This document shows, piece by piece, positions 8,501 to 14,473 of a DNA stretch of 16,346 nucleotides. A model generated the notes under the pieces. It saw only the letters and a program-made list of their open reading frames with translations. It was not told where the DNA came from and did no database searches. The translations under genes were made by a program, and so were the position numbers. The stretch spans positions 1 through 16,346 of the forward strand of contig JAGHSL010000425.1 of the NCBI GenBank assembly GCA_018065885.1, in the 5' to 3' direction. Origin of the DNA: Candidatus Limimorpha equi (GTDB taxonomy: Bacteria > Bacteroidota > Bacteroidia > Bacteroidales > F082). How positions within the stretch are numbered: position 1 is the first letter of the stretch; every line of letters begins with the position of its first letter.

Positions 8501-9098
8501 CGGCACTCACCTCTTGCGCTGGGTCTATTCGAAAGACGCATCCTCAGCACAAGGCGAAGACTGCGCTTGGGTTGACGACATACAGTTCCCGCCTACCTCG
8601 GTCATTTATAATCTACCTGCCATCGAAAACCTTCAAGCCCAAGTCAACTGCAACAATGTCACCTTGACTTGGGACGAGCCTGATTTCAACTGCGTCTATA
8701 TCATTGAACGCAACGGAACTCAGATTAACTACCAAAGTAACACCATCTTTTCTGAAACCTTAGCCGACGGCATCTATACTTACAGTGTCATTGCCACCGA
8801 CAATCAGGGACATTATTCCGTGCCGAGCAACATTGTCGTTGAAGTCGGCGTGCTTTGTATCAACGATACGGAAATCAAATTCAGCATTTATCCGAATCCG
8901 ACACATGGCGTGCTGAATATCAAGACAAACTGCGCTTCGTTCAACTACGCAATATTCAACAGATTAGGACAACTGATTGATTCAGGAAACGCCATTGGCG
9001 GCCAACAGATTGAAATTGACGGCCTTACGAAAGGGCTTTATTTCATCCGTTTCGTTTCAGGCAAACAGACAACGGTGAAGAAGATTTTGGTGGAATAA
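5520..9098 (+). CDS. Gingipain-like C25 cysteine peptidase with T9SS sorting domain, predicted active and Arg-specific
   Basis: This 1192-aa secreted protease has a signal peptide (1-19, mature Gln20), propeptide (about 20-234), C25 catalytic domain (about 235-580), Ig-like domain (580-672), two CARDB-like domains (675-889), a jelly-roll/MAM-like adhesin-type domain (892-1025), FN3 (1032-1110) and a type A T9SS domain (1115-1192). The catalytic dyad is present: H442 in NYCNHGSET and C475 in SVACLNGKF, spaced 33 residues as in RgpB (H211/C244). D392 aligns with RgpB D163, which sets Arg preference at S1, and INQSW (513-517) matches the S1 wall. D381 takes the place of E152. The first ~590 residues are closely related to the protein at 306; the middle diverges. 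The junction where gingipains cut Arg/Tyr reads K234-Y235 here, so maturation may need a different cut. No promoter is seen in the 30-nt gap upstream and no clear terminator follows. Confidence 0.95.
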   Translation: MRKHIITLIAILLTINCIAQEWHNTGSGKATTPKTELISSSEKQTVIQFKLDGFHTVDVTTPQGVQNIISVPEMVSRLEAGCPDLPHFPIPVIIGDKAEMKVSVSNCEYTDFENIEIAPSKGNLSRQVNPEDVPYTYGEVYQQNAFYPEKSAILDAPYISRDFRGQNILVTPFAYNPVSNTLRVFTKMTIVMEKMSDNGENQKIERKSNSIKSDAEIQHYYQRRFINFGKTSEKYTFIEDRGTMLVICPEQYQEAMQPFVEWKNISGRPTEMVSVTEAGGNNAENIKSYIRNKYQNDKLEFVLLVGDYNDITPSPISTGFTDSWFGQLEGNDHYIEVFVGRFSVESVADVENHVNKVIYYERDMPAGLDWLDKGVGIGSTDGQGMGHHGELDWQHIDFIRDTLMHYTYTEISQRYDRYNNPTAAQLDQDFNAGAGICNYCNHGSETSWFVCSYNNSRVNNLTNDYKWPFIISVACLNGKFNYYQPCFAETWMRAKNNTTGAPTGAIGGIFSCINQSWAPPQYGQDEINAILTEWRDADLYNHTMGGTMLNGNEYILDAAPSDYGITHDTWLLFGDPSLLLRTTNPTEMNVTCTPDVLMIGLDKLSLTADIDFGIATLSIDGEVLASSYIQNGAAELNFNSLQNVGTATLTIIGYNKVTYIQDMEIVPLEGPFVMLDTYSVNDENGQIDFDETTGLNITIKNAGVENASDITITLYSNSDFVEVIDSVAHVATLAVGEHFAINNLFTLQTANNIIDGTTATFTLVCSCAQGSWTSSFNAVLHAPSLALADAATTGSNTPGQNGTLIIKIKNEGSSTSPNGVLIPFSSTSDIVFNHTSYSFSSIPANGLATIEMPFSISENATNGTAYEIDFVASTGLYSLNGSTLIIIGADKEDFETGDFEKYNWMFSGNNWTIVSDEVHSGSYAARSGATTNNHTSDMILTLQVANEGEISFWKKTSSETNCDKLLFYIDNTEMGAWSGYQDQEWKKAIFPISAGTHLLRWVYSKDASSAQGEDCAWVDDIQFPPTSVIYNLPAIENLQAQVNCNNVTLTWDEPDFNCVYIIERNGTQINYQSNTIFSETLADGIYTYSVIATDNQGHYSVPSNIVVEVGVLCINDTEIKFSIYPNPTHGVLNIKTNCASFNYAIFNRLGQLIDSGNAIGGQQIEIDGLTKGLYFIRFVSGKQTTVKKILVE

Positions 9099-9173
9099 AA
9101 TGAATTGATAAACAAAGTAACAATAAAATAATAAGCTGAGACAATTCTAACACCTAATCAATATCGTTTTTAT

Positions 9174-9215
9174 AAACATGAATTTCCACAAATTAAACAT
9201 GAATTTTCATAAATT
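9174..9215. repeat. Tandem direct repeat, two 21-bp units
   Basis: Units at 9174-9194 and 9195-9215 both begin AAACATGAATTT and differ at only two positions (C/T). They lie in the AT-rich spacer between the convergent protease and MerR genes. The 21-bp period equals two helical turns. Confidence 0.75.
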
Positions 9216-9243
9216 AACTGATATATAGGCGATTATAATTTTT

Positions 9244-9277
9244 GATAATTTGCTTTTCATTTACGATAATTTGCTTT
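9244..9277. repeat. Direct repeat GATAATTTGCTTT, 21-bp period
   Basis: Identical 13-mers lie at 9244-9256 and 9265-9277, again offset by 21 bp. They are in the same spacer as the tandem pair at 9174-9215 but differ in sequence. The rest of the spacer 9099-9346 shows no gene and no convincing terminator. Confidence 0.7.
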
Positions 9278-9346
9278 CGGTGAAGCGAAAAAACAGCGAT
9301 TTCCGTAACAGGTTATTTTTTAATTATCACTAAATCGCAAATCCGA

Positions 9347-9709
9347 TTACAGCTGTTGTTTCAGTTCCTTCTGTTTTTCAGCAAGGCTTTTATCCAACGA
9401 CAAGAGAAAATTGCGCGTTTTGTCAAGAGTCTCAAGCAAAATCATGCGTTCTTCGTAATCGCTGAATTTGTCTTTCAAGGCTTGTTTTGCACCTGCCAAA
9501 GTGTAGCCCTTCACCTTCGTAAGATGGTAAATGACATGCACATAGCGCACATCGCGTTCCGTAAAAAGGCGGTTGCCTTTCTTGTTCTTGCGCGGACGCA
9601 ACACATCAAATTCCTTCTCCCAATAACGAATCATCGAGGTGTTGACACCAAACATATCGGCCACTTCGCCGATGCTGTAATAATATTTTCCTGATTTGTT
9701 CTCTTCCAT
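9347..9709 (-). CDS. MerR-family transcriptional regulator
   Basis: This 120-aa DNA-binding protein has an N-terminal winged helix-turn-helix of MerR type (about 10-80): YSIGEVADMFGVNTSMIRYWEKEF, then wing residues N46-R47-L48-F49-T50 and a second helical pair ending GYTLAGAKQALK. Residues 85-119 are rich in Glu, Lys and Leu and look like the usual dimerisation coiled coil. There is no C-terminal effector domain and no cysteine pattern for metal sensing, so the signal is unknown. Its ATG is 2 nt after the stop codon of the M23 peptidase gene, so it is almost certainly translated from the same message. The M23-MerR pair beside alaS is a familiar arrangement in Bacteroidota, from memory. Confidence 0.93.
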   Translation of the reverse strand: MEENKSGKYYYSIGEVADMFGVNTSMIRYWEKEFDVLRPRKNKKGNRLFTERDVRYVHVIYHLTKVKGYTLAGAKQALKDKFSDYEERMILLETLDKTRNFLLSLDKSLAEKQKELKQQL

Positions 9710-9711
9710 AA

Positions 9712-10683
9712 TTAGTCCATTGTTTTTGTCGGAATCGTCGACCGTTCCAGAATCTTTTCGTATTGGTCAGGCGTCAAGTCGTTGAAAAAGAAGTGCATCG
9801 GGTCAATTGGGGCATCGTTTTTAAGCACTTCGTAGTGCAGGTGCGAGCCTGTCGACTTGCCTGTTTTTCCCACACGGCCAATCACTTGTCCGCGCGTCAC
9901 TTTCTGTCCCTTACGCACTGCAAAGTTCTTCAAATGCGCGTATCGTGTCTTGTAGCCATAACCATGATCGATAGTTATCATTTTTCCATAGCCCCATCGC
10001 GTCGTTTCCACTTCAACGACTTTTCCATTGCCCGAAGCATAAACGCTGACACCTTCATTGGCAGAAAAATCGATGCCACTGTGAAACTTGACCACGTTGT
10101 CAATCGGGTCGGGACGATAGCCAAAATATGAGGAAATATACTTCAAGTCCTTCGCATGAACGGGCATGATGGCCGGAATACTGCTCAGCATTTCCGACTT
10201 ATTACGAGCCATTTCAAAAACTTCGTCATACGACTGCGTTTGTGCGAAAAGACGACTTGCAATGATGTCTAACTTTTTCGAAGCGCTGGCCACAATATCG
10301 GAATTGGAATATCCATAAAGGTGGTCGTAGCGATGAGGACCGCCATAACCTGCGCGACGCACCGAGCGCGGAATCGGTTCTGCCTCAAGCACAACACGAT
10401 ACACGTTATCGTCGCGGTCTTCCATATCGGCCAGCAAAGTCTCCATGTTGTTGAGTTTGTCGTTCAGGATTTCGTATTGCAGCTTCATGTATTCCAATTC
10501 GCGTGCCTGCATTTTTTCCTTCGGCGAACTGAAGAACGTATACAAAAGGAACGCAAACAGAAAAGCGAAGCCACCAAACATTAACACTGCCAAAAGAACA
10601 CGCCCAATGACTGCCTTTGCAGGCAATTTGTACTTCTCAAAACTCAATGTCTTATGATTGAATATGTATTTCTGGCGTTTCAT
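9712..10683 (-). CDS. M23-family (LytM-type) membrane-anchored metallopeptidase
   Basis: This 323-aa predicted murein hydrolase has a short cytoplasmic N-terminus with the family opening YIFNHKTLSFEKY (6-18). One transmembrane helix follows (about 25-50), then a coiled-coil stretch (55-90), a linker, and the peptidase domain (about 180-300). Zinc and catalytic residues are visible: H201 and D205 in FHSGIDF, H250 in RYAHL, and H281/H283 in HLHYEV, so it should be active on peptidoglycan cross-links in the periplasm, or serve cell-wall remodelling. The start is supported by the conserved opening. It lies only a few bases after the predicted transcription start, making the message nearly leaderless. 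The gene is divergent from alaS and couples directly to the downstream MerR gene. Confidence 0.95.
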   Translation of the reverse strand: MKRQKYIFNHKTLSFEKYKLPAKAVIGRVLLAVLMFGGFAFLFAFLLYTFFSSPKEKMQARELEYMKLQYEILNDKLNNMETLLADMEDRDDNVYRVVLEAEPIPRSVRRAGYGGPHRYDHLYGYSNSDIVASASKKLDIIASRLFAQTQSYDEVFEMARNKSEMLSSIPAIMPVHAKDLKYISSYFGYRPDPIDNVVKFHSGIDFSANEGVSVYASGNGKVVEVETTRWGYGKMITIDHGYGYKTRYAHLKNFAVRKGQKVTRGQVIGRVGKTGKSTGSHLHYEVLKNDAPIDPMHFFFNDLTPDQYEKILERSTIPTKTMD

Positions 10684-10688
10684 GCGTG

Positions 10689-10696
10689 CAAAAATA
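10689..10696 (-). promoter_or_regulatory. -7 promoter element for the M23-MerR operon
   Basis: On the minus strand this reads TATTTTTG followed by CACGC and then ATG (10683). It matches TAnnTTTG exactly. The predicted start of transcription is about 2 nt before the ATG, so the message would be almost leaderless. Confidence 0.6.
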
Positions 10697-10709
10697 GAAA
10701 AAATTAACC

Positions 10710-10717
10710 TAAATTTG
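10710..10717 (+). promoter_or_regulatory. -7 promoter element for alaS
   Basis: TAAATTTG, followed by CACGC, is an exact TAnnTTTG match. Transcription would begin near 10721, giving a leader of about 34 nt before ATG 10755. No T-box or other riboswitch fits in that leader. Confidence 0.65.
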
Positions 10718-10754
10718 CACGCTTTTTTAATGACAAATAATAATACCTACATAA

Positions 10755-13364
10755 ATGAACGCATTTGAAATCAGAAACAGCTTTTTGGAATTTTTCCGTT
10801 CCAAGGAACATACCATTGTTCCTTCGTCACCTATCGTAGTGAAAAACGACCCAACCCTGATGTTCACCAATGCTGGCATGAACCAGTTTAAGGACATCTT
10901 TTTGGGCAACCAACCTGCCAAATTCAAGCGCGCCAGCGACACGCAGAAATGCCTCCGCGTTTCGGGCAAGCACAACGATTTGGAAGAAGTTGGCCACGAC
11001 ACCTATCACCACACCATGTTCGAGATGCTCGGCAACTGGTCGTTTGGCGACTATTTCAAAAAGGAAGCCATTGCCTACGCTTGGGAATACCTGACTGAAA
11101 TCGTGAAAATTGACAAAGACAAATTGTATGTCACCGTTTTTGGCGGCGATGAAAAGGATGGTCAAGGCCCCGACATGGAAGCCTACAACTACTGGCTTGA
11201 ACATGTCGATGAAAGCCGCATCATCTACGGCAACAAGCACGATAACTTCTGGGAAATGGGCGAAACCGGTCCTTGCGGTCCTTGCTCCGAAATCCACGTC
11301 GACCTCCGTGACGATGCCGCCCGCACTCAGGTTCCAGGCCGCGACCTCGTCAACATGGACGACCCGCAAGTGATTGAAATCTGGAACCTTGTGTTTATGC
11401 AATACAACCGTTTGGCTAACGGCCAGCTCGTGGAACTGCCTGCAAAACATGTCGATACCGGCATGGGCTTCGAGCGTCTGGTCCGCGTGCTGCAAGGCAA
11501 GACCTCGAACTACGACACCGACATTTTCCAGCCGCTCATTCAGGAACTGGCCAAGATGTCAGGTTTCGCCTACGGCAAGGAAGAGAAGATAGATGTCGCC
11601 ATGCGTGTCATTGCCGACCACTTGCGTGCCGTCAGCTTCGCCATCGCCGATGGACAGCTGCCATCCAACAACGGCGCCGGTTATGTCATCCGCCGCGTGT
11701 TGCGTCGTGCCGTGCGTTACGGTTTCACCTTCCTCAACTTCGACGAACCTTTCGTTTACAAGCTTCTGCCTATCCTTGTCGGTCAAATGGAACATAACTT
11801 CCCGGAAATCAAGACGCAGCAGGAACTCGTCACCAAGGTCATCCGTGAAGAAGAAGCCTCATTCCTCCGCACTTTGGCACAAGGCATCAAGCGTTTTGAA
11901 GGCTATTGCGAACAAAACAAAGGTCAAAACATTGATGGAAAATTTGCATTTGAGTTGTTCGACACCTACGGATTCCCAATTGACCTTACCAACCTCATGG
12001 CTCAGGAAAAAGGTCTGGAAGTCGACATGGAAGGCTTCAAGGCCAACCTCGACGAACAAAAGAACCGTTCACGCAAGGCCGCTGAAAAAGCCAATGGCGA
12101 CTGGGTCGTGGTGAAAGAAACCGAACAGCCGACGCAATTCATCGGTTACACCGAGACTTCAGCAACCTGCAACATTCTCCGTTTCCGCGAAGTGACGGAA
12201 AAGAAGAAGACTCATTTCGAAATCGTCCTCGACCGCACGCCTTTCTATGCCGAAATGGGCGGACAAGTCGGTGACACTGGTGTTTTGGTTTCCGAAAACG
12301 AGACCATCAAGATTCTGAACACCATCAAGGAAAACAATCTGGCTATTCATATCACTGAGCAACTGCCTCAGAATCCTGAAATGGAATTCACGGCAACAAT
12401 TGACACAGAACGTCGCCAACGCATTGCCAACAACCACAGTGCCACGCACTTGATGCACGCTGCACTGCGTCAAGTCCTCGGCACGCACGTCGAGCAAAAA
12501 GGCTCCTTGGTCGATGACCAACGTCTGCGTTTCGACTTCAGCCACTTTGCCAAGATGACGCCGGAAGAAATCCGTCAGGTAGAAGACATTGTCAACCGCA
12601 AAATCAGGGAAAACATCAAAAACGAAACCCTCGTCGACATTCCTGTTGACGAAGCCAAAGCCTTGGGCGCAACTGCATTGTTCGGTGAAAAATACGGCGA
12701 CAAAGTCCGCGTCGTGATGTTCGACAAGAACTACTCCATGGAACTTTGCGGTGGCACTCACACCTCAGCCACAGGCAACATCGGCACATTCAAAATCGTT
12801 GCCGAAAGTGCCATTGCTGCCGGTGTGCGCCGTATCGAAGCCATTACGGGCGAAGCCGTTGAGCAATATCTGAATGATAACCTCGACCAATTGGGACGCA
12901 TCAAGGAAATCGTGAAAGGCAACGACCTTGTAAAAGCCGTTGAATCGCTTGCCGAACAGAATCAAGCCTTGAAGAAAGAAGTGGAACGCCTGATGCAGGA
13001 AAAGGCTCAAAACATGGCCGAAAAACTGATGGCGAAAGCCACCGACTACGAAGGCTGCAAACTGATTATCGACACGCTGAACTGCACCGGCGACCAGCTC
13101 CGCAACATTGCCCTGATACTGAAGCAAATGAACGAAAACGCCATTGCCATTCTCGGTTCCATCAACGAAGGCAAGCCTTCGCTGTGCCTGCTGTTACCAG
13201 AAGCCTTCGCCGATGCCAAAGGCTTGGATGCTACAAAAACAATCCGCGAAGTCGCCAAGGAAATCCAAGGCGGTGGTGGCGGTCAGAAGACCTTGTGCGT
13301 GGCAGGTGGCCGCAATGCCGACGGACTGCCGAAAGCCATGCAGATGATTCGGGAGAAAATATAA
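10755..13364 (+). CDS. alaS: Alanine--tRNA ligase
   Basis: This 869-aa cytoplasmic enzyme charges tRNA-Ala with alanine and clears mischarged Ser/Gly. Length matches bacterial AlaRS (about 875). In order: class II catalytic core (1-240) with FTNAGMNQFKD (37-47), FEMLGNWSFGDYF (89-101), TGPCGPCSE (171-179) and DTGMGFERL (234-242); tRNA-recognition helices (about 250-450); and the editing domain with zinc ligands H561 and H565 in HSATH, C665 and H669 in CGGTH. A coiled coil lies at about 715-760, then the C-Ala domain with five glycines (839-843) and a usual ending. All key residues are present. ATG 10755 gives the family N-terminus, MNAFEIRNSFLEFF, and is the first start after its promoter. 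It is transcribed away from the M23-MerR operon and ends at the hairpin terminator at 13411. Confidence 0.99.
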   Translation: MNAFEIRNSFLEFFRSKEHTIVPSSPIVVKNDPTLMFTNAGMNQFKDIFLGNQPAKFKRASDTQKCLRVSGKHNDLEEVGHDTYHHTMFEMLGNWSFGDYFKKEAIAYAWEYLTEIVKIDKDKLYVTVFGGDEKDGQGPDMEAYNYWLEHVDESRIIYGNKHDNFWEMGETGPCGPCSEIHVDLRDDAARTQVPGRDLVNMDDPQVIEIWNLVFMQYNRLANGQLVELPAKHVDTGMGFERLVRVLQGKTSNYDTDIFQPLIQELAKMSGFAYGKEEKIDVAMRVIADHLRAVSFAIADGQLPSNNGAGYVIRRVLRRAVRYGFTFLNFDEPFVYKLLPILVGQMEHNFPEIKTQQELVTKVIREEEASFLRTLAQGIKRFEGYCEQNKGQNIDGKFAFELFDTYGFPIDLTNLMAQEKGLEVDMEGFKANLDEQKNRSRKAAEKANGDWVVVKETEQPTQFIGYTETSATCNILRFREVTEKKKTHFEIVLDRTPFYAEMGGQVGDTGVLVSENETIKILNTIKENNLAIHITEQLPQNPEMEFTATIDTERRQRIANNHSATHLMHAALRQVLGTHVEQKGSLVDDQRLRFDFSHFAKMTPEEIRQVEDIVNRKIRENIKNETLVDIPVDEAKALGATALFGEKYGDKVRVVMFDKNYSMELCGGTHTSATGNIGTFKIVAESAIAAGVRRIEAITGEAVEQYLNDNLDQLGRIKEIVKGNDLVKAVESLAEQNQALKKEVERLMQEKAQNMAEKLMAKATDYEGCKLIIDTLNCTGDQLRNIALILKQMNENAIAILGSINEGKPSLCLLLPEAFADAKGLDATKTIREVAKEIQGGGGGQKTLCVAGGRNADGLPKAMQMIREKI

Positions 13365-13381
13365 TTCCACCTTTATGAATT

Positions 13382-13403
13382 GAGACGCGATAAATCGCTT
13401 CTC
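13382..13403. repeat. Palindrome resembling a dispersed GAGACGCGAT-type element
   Basis: GAGACGCGAT (13382-13391) and ATCGCTTCTC (13394-13403) form a 10-bp stem with one mismatch and a 2-nt spacer, followed by TACAA. The GAGACGCGAT...CGTCTCTAC form is, as I recall, a common intergenic palindrome in Bacteroidota. This would be a copy with one changed arm base. Confidence 0.5.
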
Positions 13404-13410
13404 TACAAAT

Positions 13411-13440
13411 AGAAAAGCCGTGAGCAGTCACGGCTTTTCT
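13411..13440. terminator. Bidirectional terminator between alaS and the 64-aa protein gene
   Basis: AGAAAAGCCGTGA (13411-13423), loop GCAG, TCACGGCTTTTCT (13428-13440). The 13-bp stem is perfect, with A and T runs at its base, so it can work for both convergent genes. Confidence 0.88.
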
Positions 13441-13444
13441 GATT

Positions 13445-13452
13445 TAAATTTG
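13445..13452 (+). promoter_or_regulatory. Orphan -7 element pointing antisense into the 64-aa gene and rdgB
   Basis: TAAATTTG followed by CA is the same 10-mer as the alaS -7 region. No plus-strand gene lies downstream before 15361, so if active it would make an antisense or non-coding RNA. Chance occurrence in AT-rich DNA is quite possible. Confidence 0.25.
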
Positions 13453-13488
13453 CATTTTATTTCCTTCTGTTCTGTTTTCTATCGAATG

Positions 13489-13683
13489 CTATTGCAAACA
13501 TAACTCTTCGATTATGGGTTCAAAATAATCAACCCCGCCCCAAAAGATACGTCCAAGATCATCTTTTGCAGCCACGACCGTTCCTCTAAACGGATTATCT
13601 TCAATCTCAATGATTTCTCCAACTATCCACTTGCTCAAATGAGTCAAATAAGGACTAATTCTAATTTGCTGACCTAATTTCAT
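13489..13683 (-). CDS. Small protein of unknown function (64 aa)
   Basis: I do not recognise a named family. The protein starts MKLGQQIRISPYLTHLSKW, is rich in beta-forming residues (GEIIEIE, FRGTVVAAK, GRIFWGG), ends in an acidic stretch, and has no signal peptide or membrane segment. Its length and alternating strands would suit a small beta-barrel of SH3-like type, but that is inference. The start at ATG 13683 is chosen because a TTG six codons upstream (13701) lies inside the promoter element at 13699-13706. The gene follows rdgB but has its own promoter touching the rdgB stop codon, and it ends before the bidirectional hairpin at 13411-13440. Similar short proteins opening with a KLG/KIG...SP-LTH pattern occur in Bacteroidota, from memory. 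Confidence 0.72.
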   Translation of the reverse strand: MKLGQQIRISPYLTHLSKWIVGEIIEIEDNPFRGTVVAAKDDLGRIFWGGVDYFEPIIEELCLQ

Positions 13684-13698
13684 CTCTAATATTTTTTG

Positions 13699-13706
13699 CA
13701 AAAGTA
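13699..13706 (-). promoter_or_regulatory. -7 promoter element for the 64-aa protein gene
   Basis: On the minus strand this reads TACTTTTG followed by CA, an exact TAnnTTTG match. It lies 1 nt beyond the rdgB stop codon, with a predicted transcription start near 13695 and a leader of about 12 nt to ATG 13683. Confidence 0.6.
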
Positions 13707-13707
13707 A

Positions 13708-14301
13708 TCATTTTTCCGAAATAACGTGTGTTTTTAAAAACTCAATCAATTTCCGTGTTGCCCGTCCACGGTGACTGATGCTATTCTTGACTTCGCTGCC
13801 CAATTCGGCAAAAGTCTTGTCGAAGCCATCAGGCTGGAAAATCGGGTCGTAGCCGAATCCTTCCGAACCGCGTTGTTCCCTGGTGATTTGGCCATCGCAA
13901 CGGCCTTCAAAATAATAAGTCCCGCCATCCAGGTTCAAGGCAATCACCGTGCGGAATGCAGCCTTTCGGTTTTCGCAGCCTTTCATGGCATTCAGCATTT
14001 TGTTCACATTGTCCTGATAACTGCAATGCTCGCCCGCATAACGCGCCGAATACACGCCAGGAGCGCCATTCAAGGCTTCTACTTCAAGGCCAGTATCATC
14101 GGCAAAGCAATCCACATGATAGTTATTCGTGATATAATCCGCCTTGATTTTGGCATTGCCTTGAATCGTGTCGGCATCTTCGATGATTTCTTCATGGCAA
14201 CCCAATTCCTCAAGGCTCATGACATGGTAAAGGCCATCCATAATCTGACGCATTTCCACCAGCTTGTTCTTATTGTTTGTTGCAAATACGATTTCGCGCA
14301 T
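13708..14301 (-). CDS. rdgB: XTP/dITP diphosphatase (non-canonical purine NTP pyrophosphatase)
   Basis: This 197-aa cytoplasmic house-cleaning enzyme of the RdgB/HAM1 family hydrolyses dITP, ITP and XTP to monophosphates, keeping deaminated purines out of DNA and RNA. Motifs in order: FATNNKNKL (6-14) for nucleotide binding, ADDTGLEVEAL (67-77) with the acidic metal site, GVYSARYAG (82-90), GFGYDPIF (148-155) for base recognition, and SHRGRA (176-181) at the C-terminus. Length equals that of the E. coli enzyme and no key residue is missing. ATG 14301 gives the normal N-terminus. It follows ung on the same strand after 172 nt of repeat-rich spacer; both genes guard against base-deamination damage, but cotranscription is not shown. 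No exact -7 element is visible before it. Confidence 0.97.
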   Translation of the reverse strand: MREIVFATNNKNKLVEMRQIMDGLYHVMSLEELGCHEEIIEDADTIQGNAKIKADYITNNYHVDCFADDTGLEVEALNGAPGVYSARYAGEHCSYQDNVNKMLNAMKGCENRKAAFRTVIALNLDGGTYYFEGRCDGQITREQRGSEGFGYDPIFQPDGFDKTFAELGSEVKNSISHRGRATRKLIEFLKTHVISEK

Positions 14302-14314
14302 AAGGGAGTAATTT

Positions 14315-14345
14315 AAAGATTTAATTTCAAAGATTTAAAGATTTA
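14315..14345. repeat. AAAGATTTA short repeats
   Basis: Three exact copies of AAAGATTTA lie at 14315-14323, 14329-14337 and 14337-14345, between ung and rdgB. This is simple AT-rich repetition with no evident function. Confidence 0.6.
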
Positions 14346-14366
14346 AGATTCAAAAATTCACACCGC

Positions 14367-14387
14367 TCATTGAGCTTGTCGAAATGA
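14367..14387. repeat. Dispersed intergenic element (TCATTGAGCTTGTCG type)
   Basis: The stretch reads TCATTGAGCTTGTCG followed by AAATGA, with TCATT and AATGA as inverted ends. Its complement begins TCATTTCGACAAGCTC, a very common intergenic sequence in Bacteroidota as I recall. The last 12 bases of the window (16335-16346) match the start of that complement. Confidence 0.5.
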
Positions 14388-14410
14388 CGAATTAAAGAAT
14401 CATTGGTTTT

Positions 14411-14461
14411 CAGTTATCGGTTCACGGTTTTCAGATACTGACAACTAATAACCGACAACTG
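14411..14461. repeat. Long imperfect palindrome between ung and rdgB
   Basis: CAGTTATCGGTT (14411-14422) pairs with AACCGACAACTG (14450-14461) with one mismatch. Inside it GTTTTCAG and CTGACAAC pair with one mismatch around a short ATA loop. The ACTGACAAC-type sequence is typical of Bacteroidota intergenic repeats. It has no T tract and is not a standard terminator. Confidence 0.6.
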
Positions 14462-14473
14462 ACAACCCAAAAA

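Larger units (their letters stand above)
10684..10722. promoter_or_regulatory. 9-bp inverted repeat spanning the divergent M23/alaS promoters
   Basis: GCGTGCAAA (10684-10692) and TTTGCACGC (10714-10722) are perfect inverse complements separated by 21 bp. Each arm contains the TTTG of one divergent -7 box plus the bases around the predicted transcription start. Confidence 0.6.

Noticed and set aside
9244..9277. GATAATTTGC repeats as promoters
   Set aside because: Spacing between TA and TTTG is one base short, the box is not followed by CA, and no plus-strand gene follows.
9099..9346. CRISPR array or small mobile element in the AT-rich spacer
   Set aside because: Only two copies of each repeat, no regular spacers, no terminal inverted repeats or transposase.
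10721..10754. T-box or other riboswitch upstream of alaS
   Set aside because: The predicted leader is only about 34 nt and has no stem, T-box sequence or terminator.
10827..11495. Long open frame on the minus strand inside alaS (222 codons), and a similar one at 12159-12761
   Set aside because: These are opposite-strand shadows of the highly conserved alaS coding sequence; no promoter or recognisable protein.
13684..13701. TTG at 13701 as start of the 64-aa protein
   Set aside because: The TTG overlaps the promoter element at 13699-13706, so it would lie before the transcription start; ATG 13683 fits better.
13771..14316. 181-codon plus-strand frame opposite rdgB
   Set aside because: It is a shadow of rdgB, whose motifs on the minus strand are complete.
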